DNA of 15,000 nucleotides from Zygnema cylindricum (taxonomy: Eukaryota; Streptophyta; Zygnematophyceae; Zygnematales; Zygnemataceae). Under the pieces are notes generated by a model that made no database searches, was not told the DNA's origin, and worked only from the letters and a program-made list of their open reading frames with translations. Made by a program: the position numbers and the translations under genes. The first letter of the stretch is position 1. Every line of letters begins with the position of its first letter. The DNA is taken from the NCBI GenBank assembly GCA_037447655.1, contig JBBHKE010000866.1, forward strand, positions 143,308-158,307, in the 5' to 3' direction. Below, in pieces: positions 1 to 7,146 of the stretch.

Positions 1-209
1 AAAAAATAAAAAAACACTATAAAGAGAGAGAGAGAGAGAGAGATTTGGACAAACAACAATAGTGCCTATACACCTCCGATTTTCGCATATCAAATATGCA
101 AAAAAGAAAAATAAACAAATAAGTGGTCTACCTCTGAAACAGCTCAGTGCGATGTAAAAGAGATAGAGAAATATCACAAAAAAATAAAAAAAAGAGAAAA
201 GATACTCAC
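1..209 (-). other. Start of an SBE intron (partial)
   Basis: This is intron after the exon at 210-308. On the minus strand it begins with the strong donor GTGAGTAT. It is A-rich on the plus strand and contains an (AG)10 microsatellite. No coding sequence is visible. Confidence 0.7.
23..42. repeat. (AG)10 microsatellite
   Basis: Ten uninterrupted AG dinucleotides inside an SBE intron. It is one of many GA/CT tracts in this window. Confidence 0.95.
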
Positions 210-308
210 TTCCTCGTGAATCCCATCTTTTCGTATCCGCGAGAAAACTGTTCGAGACCTCCTTCATATTTGTCAATGGCTTCCCTCACCCTTTTGTACT
301 GGCTAAAC
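210..308 (-). CDS. SBE2: SBE exon (residues FSQYKRV to EKMGFTR)
   Basis: On the minus strand the exon follows an acceptor ending ATAAAAACAG and ends before donor GTGAGTAT. Its first G completes the split arginine codon AG|G from the exon at 844-983. The remaining 98 bases encode 32 residues with no stop and leave a two-base codon start (AA). The segment IDKYEGGLE followed by [10 protein letters not shown] is nearly invariant in plant class II branching enzymes, which makes this the most secure exon of the gene. Confidence 0.92.
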
Positions 309-1895
309 CTGTTTTTATATAGAACCAAAACAGAAGTTAAGCTAAGAAGTGAACCGAATTCTAGTGATCAACGCTAAAAACTTTCAGAACTTCACATTTA
401 CATCACAATTAACATTACAATACCACAATTAATATCACAACCATGCAGTGTAAATAACTAGCCAAATACATTTTATATAGAACGCCTAAATGTTTTTGAA
501 TGCTTTCATTTTTAGTGACAAAATATGTTTCAGTTTTGCCACATGCAAAAAAAGAGTGCAAACTATTTCTAAAGTTTCAAACTCAATCATGTGATTTATA
601 ACATGACAAACTAGGTAAAAATTGCATACAATCTTAAACCGTCTTAAGTAGTTAATCTAGCAAAGAAATGGTTTTCTAATATTTATACAGAATCTTAATC
701 CACATTGAGTAACTTTTTAGCAAAAAAACAGGTTTTCCGAGATTTGTACATAACATTGTACGCCTTATGAAGCAAATTTTTAGCAAAAGAAATGCTATTG
801 AGTAGTTTCTCAGAAAAAAAACTAGTGTTTGAGATTTACATACCTGTAGTCGAGATGATCGCGATATTTATGCAATTCCGGATCTTGTTCATAAATTTTT
901 TGACCATCTGAAGGAGGAGGAATAACTCCCAGTTTTTCCAACTGAATTTTTTCCCTTAACTTTGCATTCTCTTCTCGAATAGCCTGAGACCACTCCATTA
1001 AAAAAAAAAAAAAGATAAAGGTTATGTTTGATAAATCGTCTGACAAACTACAACGTGAATTAACTTAAAGATTCAATTAGAAGTTAAGTTAGAATTTACT
1101 AAGTTAACAAGCCTACGACATCTTCTCGAATTCCTGAGGAACAACCAACAATTAAACAACAATAACTCTGCTTACTAAATTGTTGAATAAACTACGCCAT
1201 AAATTAGCTTATAGATTCAAGAAGGTTAAAGATTGAGTTCAAATAAAGTAATATAAACTTCAAACATACTAAGTTGTGAACAAGCCTGAAACATCTTAAA
1301 CTGCCTAATACCATGCCTGAGAAAAAAAGAAAAAGAAAAATAAGACAATCTCCAGTGAATCGCTCACGCATTACAAAATAAAATTTGCTCACAAACATTC
1401 AGAAAAAACATTTAGGAAAAAGAAATGCATTAATCCAATTAAGAAAATTAAGTTAACGAATTAAGAAAATCCCAAAAAGAAAAAAAGTTAAAAAGAAATG
1501 TAAAACAGTAAATTAACCTAAAAAAGAGTTAAATTGACAAATGAAAAAAATCACCAGTAACCAGGTTACAAAAAAAACTCAAAAAAGGGCTAAAAAAATA
1601 TTAAAAAAGCATAGAAAAAGTCTAAAAAAAGTCAAGAAAAATGTCAAAAGAAAGTACAAAAAAAGTGTAAGTCTTACCAATATCTGTTCCTCAAGCTGTT
1701 TTGCCTCGGTTTCGACATCCGGAATTTCGACAGCAACTGCCACTTTTTCCGGATTTTCCGTTGCGGCATTAACACGGAACGAGGATTTCCATTGAATTCG
1801 TACCGTTTTAGTTAATCGACTGTTTCCAGAACTAAGAGTTTTGAATGACTTTACGCCTCCTAAACCTCCACAAATAGGAATCGAGAGGTTTGACT
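210..1895 (-). CDS. SBE2: Starch branching enzyme, class II-like, N-terminal part (exons 210-308, 844-983, 1678-1895; gene continues past base 1)
   Basis: 1,4-alpha-glucan branching enzyme (EC 2.4.1.18) cuts alpha-1,4 chains and re-attaches them in alpha-1,6 linkage during starch synthesis in the plastid. Three exons join in frame. The first gives a Ser/Lys/Arg-containing stretch like a plastid transit peptide, followed by an acidic linker ending QLEEQIL. The second gives a coiled stretch ([12 protein letters not shown]), then the family landmarks [19 protein letters not shown] and YRDHLDYR. The third continues [19 protein letters not shown] and [12 protein letters not shown]. This order is characteristic of the segment just before the CBM48 domain in plant class II enzymes. 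Class I enzymes have a different sequence here, as I recall it. The CBM48 and GH13 catalytic domains must lie to the left of the window. Reading phases agree at both joins. The true start codon is uncertain (see 3619-3651). Identification comes from recalled family sequence, not a search. Confidence 0.9.
309..843 (-). other. SBE intron with repeated donor-side segments
   Basis: An intron of 535 bp. On the minus strand it begins GTATGTAAATCTC and ends AAAACAG. From about 605 to 843 it is built of three to four degenerate units of roughly 65-90 bp. The unit next to the exon contains the real donor. The others carry related strings such as TTATGTACAAATCTC (about 741-755). A smaller tandem repeat (CACAATTAA type) lies at about 395-440. 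Confidence 0.65.
605..843 (-). repeat. Degenerate tandem repeat extending from the SBE donor
   Basis: Units align on the plus-strand words AGCAAA, GGTTTTC and GATTTACATA/GATTTGTACATA. TAGCAAA-type starts are seen near 657, 718 and 780. The copy next to the exon carries the functional donor at 838-843. Similarity between units is moderate and judged by eye. Confidence 0.55.
844..983 (-). CDS. SBE2: SBE exon (residues AIREENAK to RDHLDY)
   Basis: On the minus strand the acceptor is GGTCTCAG at 984-991 and the donor is CTACAG|GTATGTAA. The 140 bases give 46 codons plus AG. The motif [17 protein letters not shown] followed by DHLDYR matches the conserved block upstream of CBM48 in plant branching enzymes. 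The joins on both sides keep frame (phase 0 in, phase 2 out). An in-frame ATG lies just upstream of the acceptor but is intronic in this model. Confidence 0.9.
984..1677 (-). other. SBE intron with copies of the downstream acceptor and exon start
   Basis: An intron of 694 bp, donor GTAAGACTT and acceptor TCTCAG. It holds at least two degenerate tandem copies of the sequence around its own 3' end (about 1045-1140 and 1185-1322). The block from 1400 to 1675 is A-rich on the plus strand and has no supported coding content. Its open frames are lysine- or phenylalanine-rich low complexity. Confidence 0.7.
1045..1322 (-). repeat. Two tandem copies of an intron 3'-end / exon-start segment
   Basis: TCTTCTCGAATTCCTGAG at 1121-1138 copies TCTTCTCGAATAGCCTGAG at 970-988, which spans the real acceptor and the first bases of the SBE exon. 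A second diverged copy ends GCCTGAG near 1322. The two intronic copies also share AAACTAC...AAAGATTCAA/TATAGATTCAA and TACTAAGTT...AACAAGCCT...ACATCTT, so the repeat unit is about 150-170 bp. Confidence 0.75.
1678..1895 (-). CDS. SBE2: SBE exon encoding transit-peptide/linker region
   Basis: The frame from [10 protein letters not shown] to QLEEQIL is open for 72 codons and ends at donor TTG|GTAAGACT in phase 0, which joins in frame to the exon at 983. The sequence is rich in Ser, Lys, Arg and Val, then acidic ([11 protein letters not shown]). This fits the poorly conserved plastid-targeting and linker part of branching enzymes. On the minus strand a good acceptor, TATTTTTCAG, precedes base 1895. 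Alternatively translation could start within this exon, at the ATG ending at 1911 (MGYFSE...) or the one ending at 1929. The sequence from the acceptor into the exon is duplicated at 1966-1994, which favours a real exon boundary here. Confidence 0.75.
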
Positions 1896-1965
1896 CTGAA
1901 AAATATCCCATATGACAAACATTTAGCATAAAATAAAATAAATGTTAGCAAGTGAAAAAAAAATG

Positions 1966-1994
1966 AAATCGAGAGGTTTGACTTTGGAAAAAAT
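1966..1994 (-). repeat. Duplicate of the SBE exon start at 1877-1903
   Basis: AATCGAGAGGTTTGACT occurs at 1879-1895 and again 90 bp away near 1968-1985. On the minus strand it reads as the acceptor region plus the first exon bases (AGTCAAACCTCTCGATT). Both copies keep a T-rich stretch and an AG before the exon bases. Confidence 0.85.
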
Positions 1995-2334
1995 CAGATA
2001 AAAACATCTAATATTAAAAAAAAAAAAAAATGGCCACTTTTTTGATATAGACAGCAATCAATCTGTCTCTATTTAATACAAATAAAGAGAAAAAAAAAAA
2101 AGGGTAAGTAAAGTAAGTTTGAAGTTAAATCTTTCCTTTTTCTTTTTTTTTGAATGAAGGACTCCTTTTGAAAATAGTAGGCGTGTTAATCACTTAACGC
2201 TAGACGGACATAATCTATTTTAATTCAACTCGATTGTTTTTTCAATTTTTGAAATAAAATGTCATTTCAAACTGGCATTCTATTTTCAGTCCAAAGATTC
2301 GAAAACAAATCTACTTTTTTCTATTCCTTTTTTC

Positions 2335-2855
2335 TGTTAACTTTGTTCCCTCTACCTCCCTCCCTCCATCCTCCCTCTTTTTCCAGCTACCCCCCTCTGT
2401 CTCCCCTTCTCTCCCTCCTTCCCTGTCCCTTCCCTCCCTACCTCAGCCCCCTATCGCTTTTCCTCCACCTCCGCTTTTTCCCTCCCTCTCGTCTCAGCCT
2501 CTCAACCTGCCCCTCCCCCGGCTCCTGCCTCTCTCCCTGGACCTGTCCGTGCTCCATGCCCCTCTCTCCCTATCGCCTCTCTCTCCCCCTGTGCCTCCCC
2601 TTGTGCCTCTTCCGGTCCCTCTCTCCACCCATCTCCCCCTCCTGCCTCTGACTTTCCTTCTCCCTATCCCTTTCCCACCCTCTCTACCCATTTCACTCTC
2701 CCTTCCTCCCTCCCATTTTCCTCTCCCTCCCTCCCTCCCATTCACCACTCCCTCCCTCCCGCCTTCGTGTCACTCTTCTTTCATCCCTCCTTGCCCCTTC
2801 CCTCTCCCTCGCTTCCTCCTTCCCTCTCCCTCTTTCCCTGCCCCTCATTGCAAAA
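2335..2855. repeat. Pyrimidine-rich tract (CCCT/CTCC type)
   Basis: About 500 bp of almost pure C+T on the plus strand, with CTCCCTCC-type units. All frames read as Pro/Ser/Leu-rich or Arg/Gly/Glu-rich low complexity, so no gene is called. The minus strand is G-rich (GGGAGGGAGG). Confidence 0.9.
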
Positions 2856-3249
2856 TCCATTTTAAATTTGGATTCTAAACTCTATCCATTTAAAGCTTAA
2901 GTTGAACCAGATTTACAAAAAATAATTTTTAAAATGAACGAAAAATGCCTCCCCTTTTCTTTTTTGAACAAATAATGTGAATACTCAATAGTAATGTGAA
3001 TATTTGATAATAATGCGAGTATTAACAATACTACAAATTAACAATAATGTGAATAATTAAGTATAATAAAAAACTAAAAATCATGTGGAAATTATAACTG
3101 TTATAATTTACTCATCATAAGATCATAAGGGGTGTGAATATTACAACCCTTCACTTTCAACAAAAAATATACAAAAAAACTTTACAACAAAAATGGTACA
3201 ACAAAATATAAAGGTAAATATAAAACATGTTTACATATGTTAAACAGAA

Positions 3250-3565
3250 TATAAAATACAAAAAATAAGAAGGAAAGGACAAAATGACATCAAAGGAGAA
3301 AGGTGAAAGTTATAAAAGGAGGATAGGACGAAAAAGGGAGAAAGGACGAAACAAGGAGAGAAGGAAAAAAAAGGAGAGAGGGACAAAAAAAGGAAAACAG
3401 GACAAAAAGAGAAGAAAAGGACAAAAGAGGATAAAAGGACAAAAAAGGATAAAAAACAAAAGGAGAAAGGAGAAAGAGGAAAGGAGTAAAGAAGAGAAGG
3501 GAGGGAGACAGAGAAGCATAGGGGGGGAGAGAGGCATAGGAATAGAGGCATAAAGGGGAGAGAGG
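3250..3565. repeat. Purine-rich tract (AGGA/GGACAAAA type)
   Basis: About 315 bp with strong A+G bias on the plus strand, including repeated AAAAGGACAAAA words near 3370-3460 and a GGGGGGGAGAGAGG run near 3521. The lysine-rich open frame here is low complexity. Confidence 0.85.
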
Positions 3566-3618
3566 CTCTAGCCTTTTTGAGAAGAAGATGGCTCAAATTT
3601 GTGGCCACGTGTCACCAC

Positions 3619-3651
3619 CTGGGCGCCGATTGACGTAGTGGCAGCCGCCAT
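3619..3651 (-). CDS. Possible first coding exon of SBE
   Basis: On the minus strand GTAGCCATGGCGGCTGCC is a near-ideal plant start context. It closely resembles the TASH3 start on the other side (GCAGCCATGGCT). The frame reads MAAATTSIGAQ and meets a possible donor CAG|GTGGTGAC in phase 0. It could join TCA at 1893 through the tandem-AG acceptor CAGAG. An Ala/Thr/Ser-rich start suits a plastid transit peptide. This is inference: no cDNA is available, the donor is weak, and starts at 1911 or 1929 are alternatives. Confidence 0.35.
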
Positions 3652-3659
3652 GGCTACAA

Positions 3660-3917
3660 CTTACAAAACCCTAAAATAACCTAAATGGAGCAGATGCCTG
3701 AGCTCATCCACACGTGTGTATTAAAAATGAAAAAAAAATGATTAGATCTTTCAATAACTTATTATCTCTGTAAATCGTCCAGATTTGTAATTTTGATTCA
3801 GTTGCTCAAAACCCTAAAATGGAGAAGTCGATTCGAGACTAAGATCCAGTTCTGCACTAAAAACGGAAAATGATTGGATGTTAAAATAATGTTTATGTAT
3901 GAATCGTCCAGATTTTG
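3660..3917. repeat. Two-copy tandem duplication around telo-boxes
   Basis: Copy one starts at the telo-box near 3665 and ends after TCGTCCAGATTTGT near 3788. Copy two runs from 3808 to about 3917. Shared words appear in the same order with small indels. Confidence 0.75.
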
Positions 3918-3920
3918 TGG

Positions 3921-4484
3921 CTTTTCAGTTCAGTTTCTTTTCCTATCTTGTATTCTCGCTTATTCCAAGAATTTTGGTTTTTTTTTTTCAGGAAGCCTTT
4001 TTGTTTGGGATAATTTTTAGTTGTAAGTTGTTTTCTGGTTGAAGTTTTTTGGTGTTAAATTTCTCTTTCTTTCGTCTCCAAGTTTCGATAACCTATTGAA
4101 AGTGCCTTTTCGTTTCGAAATATTTTTATTATCCACAAATAGACATATGAATGAAGCCACGCAGGCCCCACGTGGCACGTGCAGGTTCGACAGTGGATTG
4201 GCGGATACAGACTTTGTGAAGAATAGGAAAATGCTAGATCGACGGCCAAAAGTGGATTCTATTTAAAATCCGACGGCTCAAACTGTGCCATTTGGCATCG
4301 GTTTGTGACAGCCACAGGCCCAAAATTCTTACAAGGGATGCTTATCGAAGGAAAAACGTATCCGATATAATGCTAATATTGGCTAGTTTCCATATCCTGC
4401 TAAGCTCAAACCTGATAAGAATTATCGAAATTCCGATATTAGCGATATAGCTTTTATCGTTATCCGTATACCCAACACCAGAGG
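3921..4484. promoter_or_regulatory. Intergenic stretch with double G-box and Site II-like motif
   Basis: CACGTGGCACGTG at 4169-4181 holds two CACGTG cores back to back. GGCCCA at 4317-4322 reads TGGGCC on the minus strand, the Site II core bound by TCP factors. GACGGC words occur near 4240 and 4271. From about 4340 to 4470 there are ATCGATAT-like words (CCGATAT, GCGATATAG) that may be an old transposon fragment. No gene is supported. Confidence 0.45.
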
Positions 4485-5290
4485 CAGAGGTCGCAAACGG
4501 TCAACCGAAACCGTGACCGACCGTTAACCGACCGCCCGCGCCGGATCCGGAACGGATTCGGTTGCCAAATTTTGGGGGTCGGGCGGTTACGGTCGGTTGA
4601 CTCAACAGGAAAAGAAAAAACGGTCAGTTACGGTCGGTCAAACAAAAAACCAAAAAAAATGAAAATTTTGTACTTTTTTTTTCCAACATTATTGTTCTTT
4701 GTACTTTTGGTATCGTGGAAGTACGTGGCATCATGATTAGCGTCGCAAATCTGACACGGTACTGTAGTAAGCTATTTATTTCGCAAATCAAAGGGAACGC
4801 GACAAAGCGTCGCAAATCTGACACGATAGAACACTATTCATTTCGACAATCTTAGGGAAAGCGACAAAGCGTCTCAAATCTGAGACGGTAGTCAATATTC
4901 ATTTCGCAAATCTTAGGCAACGCGACAAAGCGTCGCAAATCTGACACAGTAGTACACTATTCATTTCGCAAATCTTAGGGAACGCGACAAAGCGTCGCAA
5001 ATCTGACACGGTAGTAACACTATTCATTTCGCAAATCTTAAGGAACGCGACAAATCGTAATTATTGGCTTATTCCGTCGTACATTGATTAATTTTGTACT
5101 TTGTCGGTTACGGGCGGGCACGGTTAGTCACGAAAAATCAAGATTCGGTTAATTTTTTTTTTTCGTAAACGACGGTCGGTTAACGGTTAACAATTTTGGA
5201 GCGTGACAAAACTCGGTCGGGCGTCGGTTACTCAGATTTTGAAAAAAAAAAAACGGTCGGTTTCGTGTATGATTTTTTTTGACTTTTGCG
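4485..5290 (+). mobile_element. hAT-like unit 1 (forward, contains minisatellite)
   Basis: It starts with CAGAGGTCGCAAACGG and runs through CCGGATCCGGAACGGATTC, a GTAC-rich spacer, the 62-bp repeats and a CGGTCGG-rich tail ending GACTTTTGCG. The last bases of the terminus (ACCTCTG) are missing where it meets unit 2. Confidence 0.75.
4740..5055. repeat. Five-copy 62-bp minisatellite
   Basis: Copies begin at about 4740, 4807, 4869, 4930 and 4992 with GCGTCGCAAATCTGACAC and end AACGCGACAAA. Unit 2 of the composite has a single copy in reverse (about 5533-5595) and unit 3 has none. Confidence 0.9.
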
Positions 5291-5296
5291 AAAGTC
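5281..5296. repeat. Tail-to-tail junction of units 1 and 2
   Basis: GACTTTTGCGAAAGTC is an imperfect palindrome at the symmetry point of a large inverted repeat. Matching sequence runs outward on both sides: CGGTCGGTTTCG against CGAAACCGACCG, then CTCAGATTTTGAAAA against TTTTCAAAATCTGAG. Confidence 0.85.
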
Positions 5297-5845
5297 AAAA
5301 TTTTACATAACCGAAACCGACCGTTTTTTTTTTTTTCAAAATCTGAGTAACCGACGCCCGACCGGGTTATGTCATGCTCCAAAATTATTAACCGTTAACC
5401 GACCGGCGTTTACGAACATAAAAGTTAACCGAAACTCAATTTCTCGCGACAAACCGTACCCGCCCATAACCAAAAAAGAACAAAAAAAATCTTAGTTTTT
5501 GACGACGTATGAATAAGCCAATAATTACGATTTGTCGCGGTCCCTAAGATTTGCGAAATGAAGTGTTACTACCGTGTCATATTTTCGACGCTAATCATGA
5601 TGTCACGTACTTCCACGATACTAAAGAGTACAAAGTACAATAATGTTGGATTGTATGGACAGTACAAAATTTTCACTTTTTTTCTTTTTTTGCTTGACTG
5701 ACCGTAACCGAATTTTTTTTTCTAGTGAATCAACCGACCGCGACCGCCCGGCCCCCAAAATTTGGCAACCGAATCCATTCCGGATCCGGCGCGGGCGGTC
5801 GGTTAACGATCGGTCACGGTTTCGGTTGACCGTTTGCGACCTCTG
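5287..5845 (-). mobile_element. hAT-like unit 2 (reversed copy of unit 1)
   Basis: It reads on the minus strand as CAGAGGTCGCAAACGG through GGATCCGGAATGGATTC to a CGGTCGG-rich tail. It is nearly identical to unit 1 over the first hundred bases. It is about 240 bp shorter, close to four minisatellite copies. Confidence 0.8.
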
Positions 5846-5846
5846 C

Positions 5847-6228
5847 CAAAGGTCGCAACCGGGTACCCGAATCCGTACCCGACCGGTACCCGACCGCCCG
5901 CATTGGATCCGGAACGGATTCAGGTGCCAACTTTTGGGGGCCGGTCGGGGTTCGGGCGGGTGATTCGCCAAAAAAAATAAAATAACGGGTACGGTCGGGT
6001 AAGCAAAAAAAACGAAAAAAAAGGTTTTGTACTGTCCATACTATCCAACATTATTGTACTTTCTACTCTTGGTATCGTTGGAAGCCTGCCATTTCGTAAA
6101 CGCGTATGGGGCAACGGTTAACAATTTAGGAGCGTGACATATCCCGGTCGGGTATCTGGTGTTCAGATTTTGAAAAAATAAAAATTGTCGGTTTCGGGTA
6201 TCTAAATTTTTGACTTTTGCGACCTCTG
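5847..6228 (+). mobile_element. hAT-like unit 3 (forward, internally deleted, diverged)
   Basis: It starts CAAAGGTCGCAACC directly beside unit 2 (head to head, one base between) and ends TTGACTTTTGCGACCTCTG with an intact right terminus. It keeps GGATCCGGAACGGATTC, the GTAC-rich spacer and the GGTTAACAATTT...GGAGCGTGACA block, but lacks the middle and all minisatellite copies. GGGTACC-type words replace many CGGTCGG words. Confidence 0.78.
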
Positions 6229-6237
6229 CCCAACACC

Positions 6238-6888
6238 GGTTATGAACTGCCATGATTTGTCGTTTTTCCTGATGTCTTGTCACGCGAAACCCACAGCGCC
6301 CTAGACTCCAGACACCAGAAAAAAACAAAATACAATAATACATATATATTTACATATATGAGTATATATCACACTATCTAAAAAATATTTTTTTTCCATT
6401 TGTTTATAAACAAATAATTTCCATTCATTTGTGGCTGAGCATTGTACACGTGCATATCATCTGATTTTTGTTTTGAGGTGGCCCACTCTACTGTACTATA
6501 TTATATTATTTATATCCAACTTTAAATTCGTTTGGCGCTGAATTTCACTTTACAAAATTCTGGCAGATCCACTATAACCTCTCATGCTCTTTGTGAGTGT
6601 CGAACCGCCTACCTGAAGAGCATCAGAAACCAAAGGCGATAGCTTGTCTGCTCCTTCTCTGGCAAACCCTAGAGTGGACATACTTTGCCACGTGTCAGTC
6701 AAAAGGCAATGCGCACCAGCATCGACCCAGACACGTGTAACGCATTAGGGCAGGAATAACAGAAATTTAGGGTAAAACGGAAAAAGAGTAGAAGAGAAGA
6801 GAAAAAGCTGACAAAAAACTGAAACAAAAGTTAAAAAAGGAACAGGTTTCAAAGAACAAGAGCAGAAACACAGAAAAAGGTTGCAGCC
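6238..6888 (+). promoter_or_regulatory. TASH3 upstream region and leader
   Basis: CACGTG cores lie at 6447-6452, 6689-6694 (GCCACGTGTCAG) and 6732-6737. AAACCCTAG at 6664-6672 is telo-box-like. An AT-rich stretch CTATATTATATTATTTATA (6497-6515) is a weak TATA candidate. Bases 6771-6888 are A/G-rich and stop-containing, and probably form the 5' leader up to GCAGCCATGG. The mix of G-boxes and telo-box mirrors the SBE side at 3600-3820. Confidence 0.5.
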
Positions 6889-7146
6889 ATGGCTTCTCCT
6901 GCCCCTCCTGTAACAAGCGAGCCTCCGACTTTAATTCCGGACCTTCTTTCCGCTCCCCTCTCCACTCCTCCTGCTACTCCTCCTCCTCCTTCTTCTGTCT
7001 CCTCTCAAGCAGGGCTTCCTTTGCCTACAGTTTCATCGGCAGAAGATATCGCATTTGAAGGATCGAGAGGGGGAGTTCGAAGCTCTATTGTTGCCGCTGG
7101 AAGAAAAGCTCGTGCGTTGACTGAACGTTCTGGAAAAAGAAAACAA
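6889..7146 (+). CDS. TASH3: TASH3 exon 1
   Basis: The ATG in GCAGCCATGGCT is a strong start context and is followed by 86 codons to the donor CAA|GTAAGG (phase 0). The first 50 residues are Pro/Ser/Thr-rich and probably disordered. The segment SSIVAAGRKARALTER, then SGKRKQ, is basic and leads into the conserved VSYEQLSR of exon 2. Confidence 0.85.

Larger units (their letters stand above)
1896..3618 (-). other. Probable first SBE intron or 5' flank, with long purine/pyrimidine tracts
   Basis: No coding sequence is supported here. The stretch contains a copy of the SBE exon start (1966-1994), a pyrimidine tract (about 2335-2855), an A/T-rich middle (about 2860-3240) and a purine tract (about 3250-3565). 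If 3619-3651 is the first exon this is intron 1. If translation starts at 1911 or 1929 it is leader or promoter. Confidence 0.5.
3600..3920 (-). promoter_or_regulatory. SBE 5' region with G-boxes, telo-boxes and a 143-bp direct repeat
   Basis: The region has CACGTG cores at 3606-3611 (CCACGTGTCA, ABRE-like) and 3711-3716, and a TGACGT core near 3631. Two telo-box motifs lie at 3666-3674 and 3809-3817, spaced 143 bp. Around the telo-boxes a tandem duplication is visible: AAAACCCTAAAAT, then ATGATT(A/G)GAT, then ATCGTCCAGATTT occur twice in order. Telo-boxes are common close to transcription starts of plant growth-related genes. G-boxes bind bZIP and bHLH factors. No convincing TATA box was chosen. 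Confidence 0.55.
4485..6228. mobile_element. Composite non-autonomous hAT-like (Ac/Ds-type) element, three units
   Basis: The left end CAGAGGTCGCAAACGG and the right end TTTTGCGACCTCTG form inverted termini of the hAT type (CAGRGG...). The interior is dense in ACGGTCGG/CCGACCGT words like the subterminal motifs of maize Ac/Ds. A 9-bp direct repeat, CCCAACACC, flanks the whole (4471-4479 and 6229-6237). On the left an extra AGAGG lies between repeat and terminus. Inside are three related units: 4485-5290 forward, 5287-5845 reversed and 5847-6228 forward. There is no transposase. A Mutator-like element with a 9-10 bp duplication is the main alternative. Confidence 0.75.

Noticed and set aside
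2259-2878. Pro/Ser/Leu-rich plus-strand frames and an Arg/Gly-rich minus-strand frame
   Set aside because: Simple-sequence translation of a CTCCC tract; no start context, domain or splice support.
3240-3608. Minus-strand frame beginning ATNLSHLLLKKARASLPF, looking like a transit peptide
   Set aside because: There is no ATG at its start (GTG), and it runs into a Phe/Leu/Ser translation of the purine tract. A short piece could be leader sequence, but coding is not supported.
4341-4470. Second old hAT fragment suggested by CCGATATTAGCGATATAG words
   Set aside because: No matching opposite terminus or target duplication could be found, so it is mentioned only as a possibility.
5621-5971. Open frames on both strands across the 4485-6228 element
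   Set aside because: They lie on opposite strands of an inverted repeat, change with repeat copy number and show no transposase motif.
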